DNA from: Pseudomonas paralactis
GTDB taxonomy: Bacteria; Pseudomonadota; Gammaproteobacteria; Pseudomonadales; Pseudomonadaceae
DNA: 64,000 nucleotides
Assembly: GCF_001439735.1 (NCBI RefSeq)
Contig: NZ_JYLN01000011.1
Coordinates: 114,366-178,365, forward strand
Direction: 5' to 3'
Made by a program: the position numbers and the translations under genes. Below the pieces are notes generated by a model. That model did not search any database and had not been told where the DNA came from. It worked only from the letters and a program-made list of their open reading frames with translations. Shown piece after piece: positions 62,271-64,000 of this stretch (position 1 is the stretch's first letter; every line of letters begins with the position of its first letter).

Positions 62271-62324
62271 TTTTGGATTAAAACTCGTCCCATCAGGGAA
62301 CGTGGCTACTCCTTTTGCACCACT

Positions 62325-62645
62325 TTATTCGTGCTCTCGCCTAGAGTATACAAATCCACTAATCGGATCTAAATCTCGCTTAGCACCCGCCGCATGCACG
62401 CACTGAATATCAATTTTGTTGATCGCCTGCTCTTTCCCTCCCAGTGCATCTAAATTTGTAGCTACAACCTCCAGGCTCTCCAAATCAAAGTCTGTTGGCT
62501 GACGATCAACATAGTATCGAATTAACACGAAACCACTATCATGATATCCGACAGCGATGGCTCTAATATTAGGGTATATCTCGCCAAGCAGCGCAATGCG
62601 GAAGCACGCCACGAGCCAATCCGGCAATTTTGTCGCGAATAGCAT
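62325..62645 (-). CDS. Probable immunity protein to the type 50 toxin
   Basis: This 106-residue protein (MLFATKLPDWLVACFRIALL) starts two bases after the toxin stop, with GAGGAA inside the toxin end as its RBS, so the two are coupled. It is acidic to neutral and compact, typical of immunity proteins in polymorphic toxin systems. I do not recognise its Pfam family. ATG 62645 is chosen by RBS over the open frame to 62690. Function is inferred from position. Confidence 0.62.
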   Translation of the reverse strand: MLFATKLPDWLVACFRIALLGEIYPNIRAIAVGYHDSGFVLIRYYVDRQPTDFDLESLEVVATNLDALGGKEQAINKIDIQCVHAAGAKRDLDPISGFVYSRREHE

Positions 62646-62646
62646 C

Positions 62647-63204
62647 TCAGTTCCTCGCATCTGGAACAATATGGGCACCATTTTTCCCATAGTGGACTTG
62701 ACCTTTGGTTACAGGCTGCCCTGTCCGCCCGTCAATACCTATCGGTCTTCCAAAATCCACAATTGGGTTACCACGAGCCCCGGCACCAACGATCGGATAT
62801 TTACCACTGTGGACTCCACCTAAAAGTTCAGCCGGGTCGACGCCATTATTAAAATAACTACGTCCTTCCTCAAAGTTATTGTGGCCTCTGATATGTTTCC
62901 CCTGCTGTCCTGTATGGATATTTGTCGGAAGGTCGTTGGGAACAGGCAGTTTACCTGTCGCTTTTGCACTCGCATCTACAATATTCCTATCAACCAGCGT
63001 ACCAGCTTCCGAATCAGTCCGCGCACTCGTCCCGTTTGGATTTTTAGACGGTGTCTCTTTCGCCGCACTCGCCATCGCACGCTTATAAGCCAACGCGCCA
63101 GCCGCAGTCCCTAACCCCACCGCCAGCGCAACCTTCAGGTCATCCGTGATTGCTTGCGCCTGCGCATCGCTAAGCCCCCATTTGGCTTTGAGCGAATCAA
63201 CCAT
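62647..63204 (-). CDS. Orphan polymorphic toxin C-terminal fragment (type 50-like)
   Basis: This 185-residue frame looks like the C-terminal tail of a large toxin. After an Ala-rich, helix-like stretch (residues about 15-50) comes a domain with GQQGKHIRGHNNF, PIVDFGRPIGIDGRTGQ and a final VHYGKNGAHIVPDARN. The paired K-H-I-x-G-x-N-N-[FY] and H-Y-x-K-x-G-x-H-I-V-P elements fit the polymorphic toxin type 50 domain, thought to be an RNase. The in-frame sequence before ATG 63204 stays open for about 30 more bases of normal protein (AEHSVGA) and then runs into a repeat, so the N-terminal delivery part has been lost. Confidence 0.65.
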   Translation of the reverse strand: MVDSLKAKWGLSDAQAQAITDDLKVALAVGLGTAAGALAYKRAMASAAKETPSKNPNGTSARTDSEAGTLVDRNIVDASAKATGKLPVPNDLPTNIHTGQQGKHIRGHNNFEEGRSYFNNGVDPAELLGGVHSGKYPIVGAGARGNPIVDFGRPIGIDGRTGQPVTKGQVHYGKNGAHIVPDARN

Positions 63205-63221
63205 CGCGCCTACCGAATGCT

Positions 63222-63315
63222 CAGCGAAAAGGGGACCAGCGAAAAGGGGACAGATTTATTTAACCCAAGAAAAACACCTCTAAGCAAAAAATAAATCTGT
63301 CCCTTTTCTGTTACT
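63222..63315. repeat. GGGGACAGATTTA inverted repeat at the toxin break
   Basis: GCGAAAAGGGGACCA and GCGAAAAGGGGACAGATTTA (63226-63258) are followed about 35 bases later by the complement AAATAAATCTGTCCCTTTT. The palindrome sits where the toxin reading frame breaks off. Related sequences occur at 62089, 62246 and 63915. Confidence 0.72.
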
Positions 63316-63357
63316 TTTCTGTTAAAAGATAAATCGCCTCCTTTTCCCTCCTACCCC

Positions 63358-63855
63358 TTATTCTTTGTTACTTCTCCCCACGCCGAACGTTGCTCTCACC
63401 CTCTTAGATACCACCATATATGGCACCCATATACATGCAGAAATTAGCGAGCCCATCATTTCTTTTTTAACCTCTGGATTATCAATCGACATACTTGAAT
63501 CAAAAAACGATCCAAGCCAAGCATCCAAAGGAATAAAAACTAATGATACAAAAAAAACAACTATAAACAACTGTGGAAAAAGATAGCTTTTTGTGAAAAA
63601 CAAATAAAGCAAATAAACATAAGCTAAAATCAACAACGTATTAAATAGCATTTCCGACACTAAAAAAGTCAAAAAATATGGAAGATACCCTTCTGTACCT
63701 GGCGTGGTTACGTACTCAAAAACCCCTTCCGTCATAAAGAAAGAGTAATAAGCTGGAAAAACCTCGTACATTATCCGCAACGGACTTATAAACAAGACAA
63801 CCATTACCAGCAATAACCAGCCTTTTAAACCACTCAAACGACTTTCTTCGTCCAT
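63358..63855 (-). CDS. DUF2569-like membrane protein
   Basis: This 165-residue protein has four predicted membrane helices and opens LSGLKGWLLLVMVVLFISPL, the DUF2569 style. The gene is AT-rich compared with the core genes. AAGGAG lies six bases before the ATG at 63855. Such genes are often found next to polymorphic toxins, where some may be immunity or accessory proteins; the function is unknown. Confidence 0.65.
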   Translation of the reverse strand: MDEESRLSGLKGWLLLVMVVLFISPLRIMYEVFPAYYSFFMTEGVFEYVTTPGTEGYLPYFLTFLVSEMLFNTLLILAYVYLLYLFFTKSYLFPQLFIVVFFVSLVFIPLDAWLGSFFDSSMSIDNPEVKKEMMGSLISACIWVPYMVVSKRVRATFGVGRSNKE

Positions 63856-63897
63856 ACAAACTCCTTTGATTAGACTATATTTTATCTACCCACTTCC

Positions 63898-63940
63898 CGG
63901 AATAAAGGGGACGGAATAAAGGGGACAGATTTAATTATTC
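63898..63940. repeat. GGGGACAGATTTA repeat near the window end
   Basis: GGAATAAAGGGGACGGAATA and AAGGGGACAGATTTAATT form two tandem units of the same repeat seen on the other side of the DUF2569 gene. Confidence 0.7.
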
Positions 63941-63941
63941 A

Positions 63942-63966
63942 GGGGGGGGGGGGGGGGGGGGGGGGG
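63942..63966. repeat. Homopolymer of 25 G
   Basis: A run of 25 consecutive G follows the last repeat unit. It is far longer than expected by chance and may be a sequencing or assembly artefact or a real slippery tract. Confidence 0.9.
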
Positions 63967-64000
63967 ATATTTATAACCCAACAAACCTCTAAGCCCCGTC

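Larger units (their letters stand above)
61931..62324. other. Intergenic region with duplicated GGGAC-type repeats
   Basis: This 394-base gap lies between the lipoprotein pair and the toxin islet. It carries two imperfect copies of a block of about 65 bases (listed separately) and short runs of GTCCCCTTTTT. No gene is visible. GC content drops from here to the window end. Confidence 0.6.

Overview
The window is about 64 kb of a high-GC gammaproteobacterial chromosome that looks like a member of the Pseudomonas fluorescens group. The reasons are the gene orders (argP-argO, sodB, bifA and an IcmP-type imelysin; rnm-yciO-scpA-scpB-rluB; cpxR/cpxP/cpxA; arcDABC; gcsR-gcvH-gcvP-sdaA-gcvT) and many intergenic REP doublets of the GTGGGAGC...GCTCCCAC type. 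No rRNA, tRNA, CRISPR array or prophage was seen. Species placement is inference.

Layout. 1-9.1 kb: arginine exporter and its regulator, iron superoxide dismutase, a small unknown protein, a c-di-GMP phosphodiesterase of BifA type, an imelysin lipoprotein, TrkH and an AraC regulator. 9.1-15.5 kb: small unknown proteins, an MFS transporter, ArfB, a pentapeptide-repeat protein, an aromatic amino acid permease, and an unusual pair made of a 45-residue peptide and an M29/NicX-like metalloenzyme. 15.7-21.6 kb: the rnm-yciO-scpA-scpB-DUF1289-rluB run, divergent from yciB-yciI. 21.7-24.4 kb: a Cpx-like envelope stress system with a CpxR-type box before cpxP. 24.5-33.8 kb: a CoA-transferase, an AlkA-type glycosylase, and the arginine deiminase pathway with two divergent arcD copies. 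33.9-41.8 kb: a GcsR-like enhancer-binding protein and the glycine cleavage/serine deaminase operon it probably controls; three 18-bp dyads and a -24/-12 promoter are visible. 42-44.6 kb: a cold-shock protein with a long leader, an RDD protein, a composite repeat island and nadA.

The last third is surface and accessory DNA. It holds a two-partner secretion pair (45.1-51.8 kb), an SRPBCC protein, an OMF-EmrA-EmrB efflux operon with a nearby AraC regulator, a classical autotransporter and two paralogous lipoproteins. From about 62 kb the DNA becomes AT-rich and carries an orphan polymorphic-toxin tail (type 50-like), a probable immunity gene and a DUF2569 membrane protein, separated by copies of a GGGGACAGATTTA-type repeat. 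The window ends just after a run of 25 G.

The items most worth a second look are the peptide/M29-like pair at 14.4-15.5 kb, the GcsR dyads with a glyA-less gcv operon, the orphan toxin-immunity islet at 62.3-63.9 kb, the composite repeat island at 43 kb, and the helical insert in the large TpsA exoprotein.
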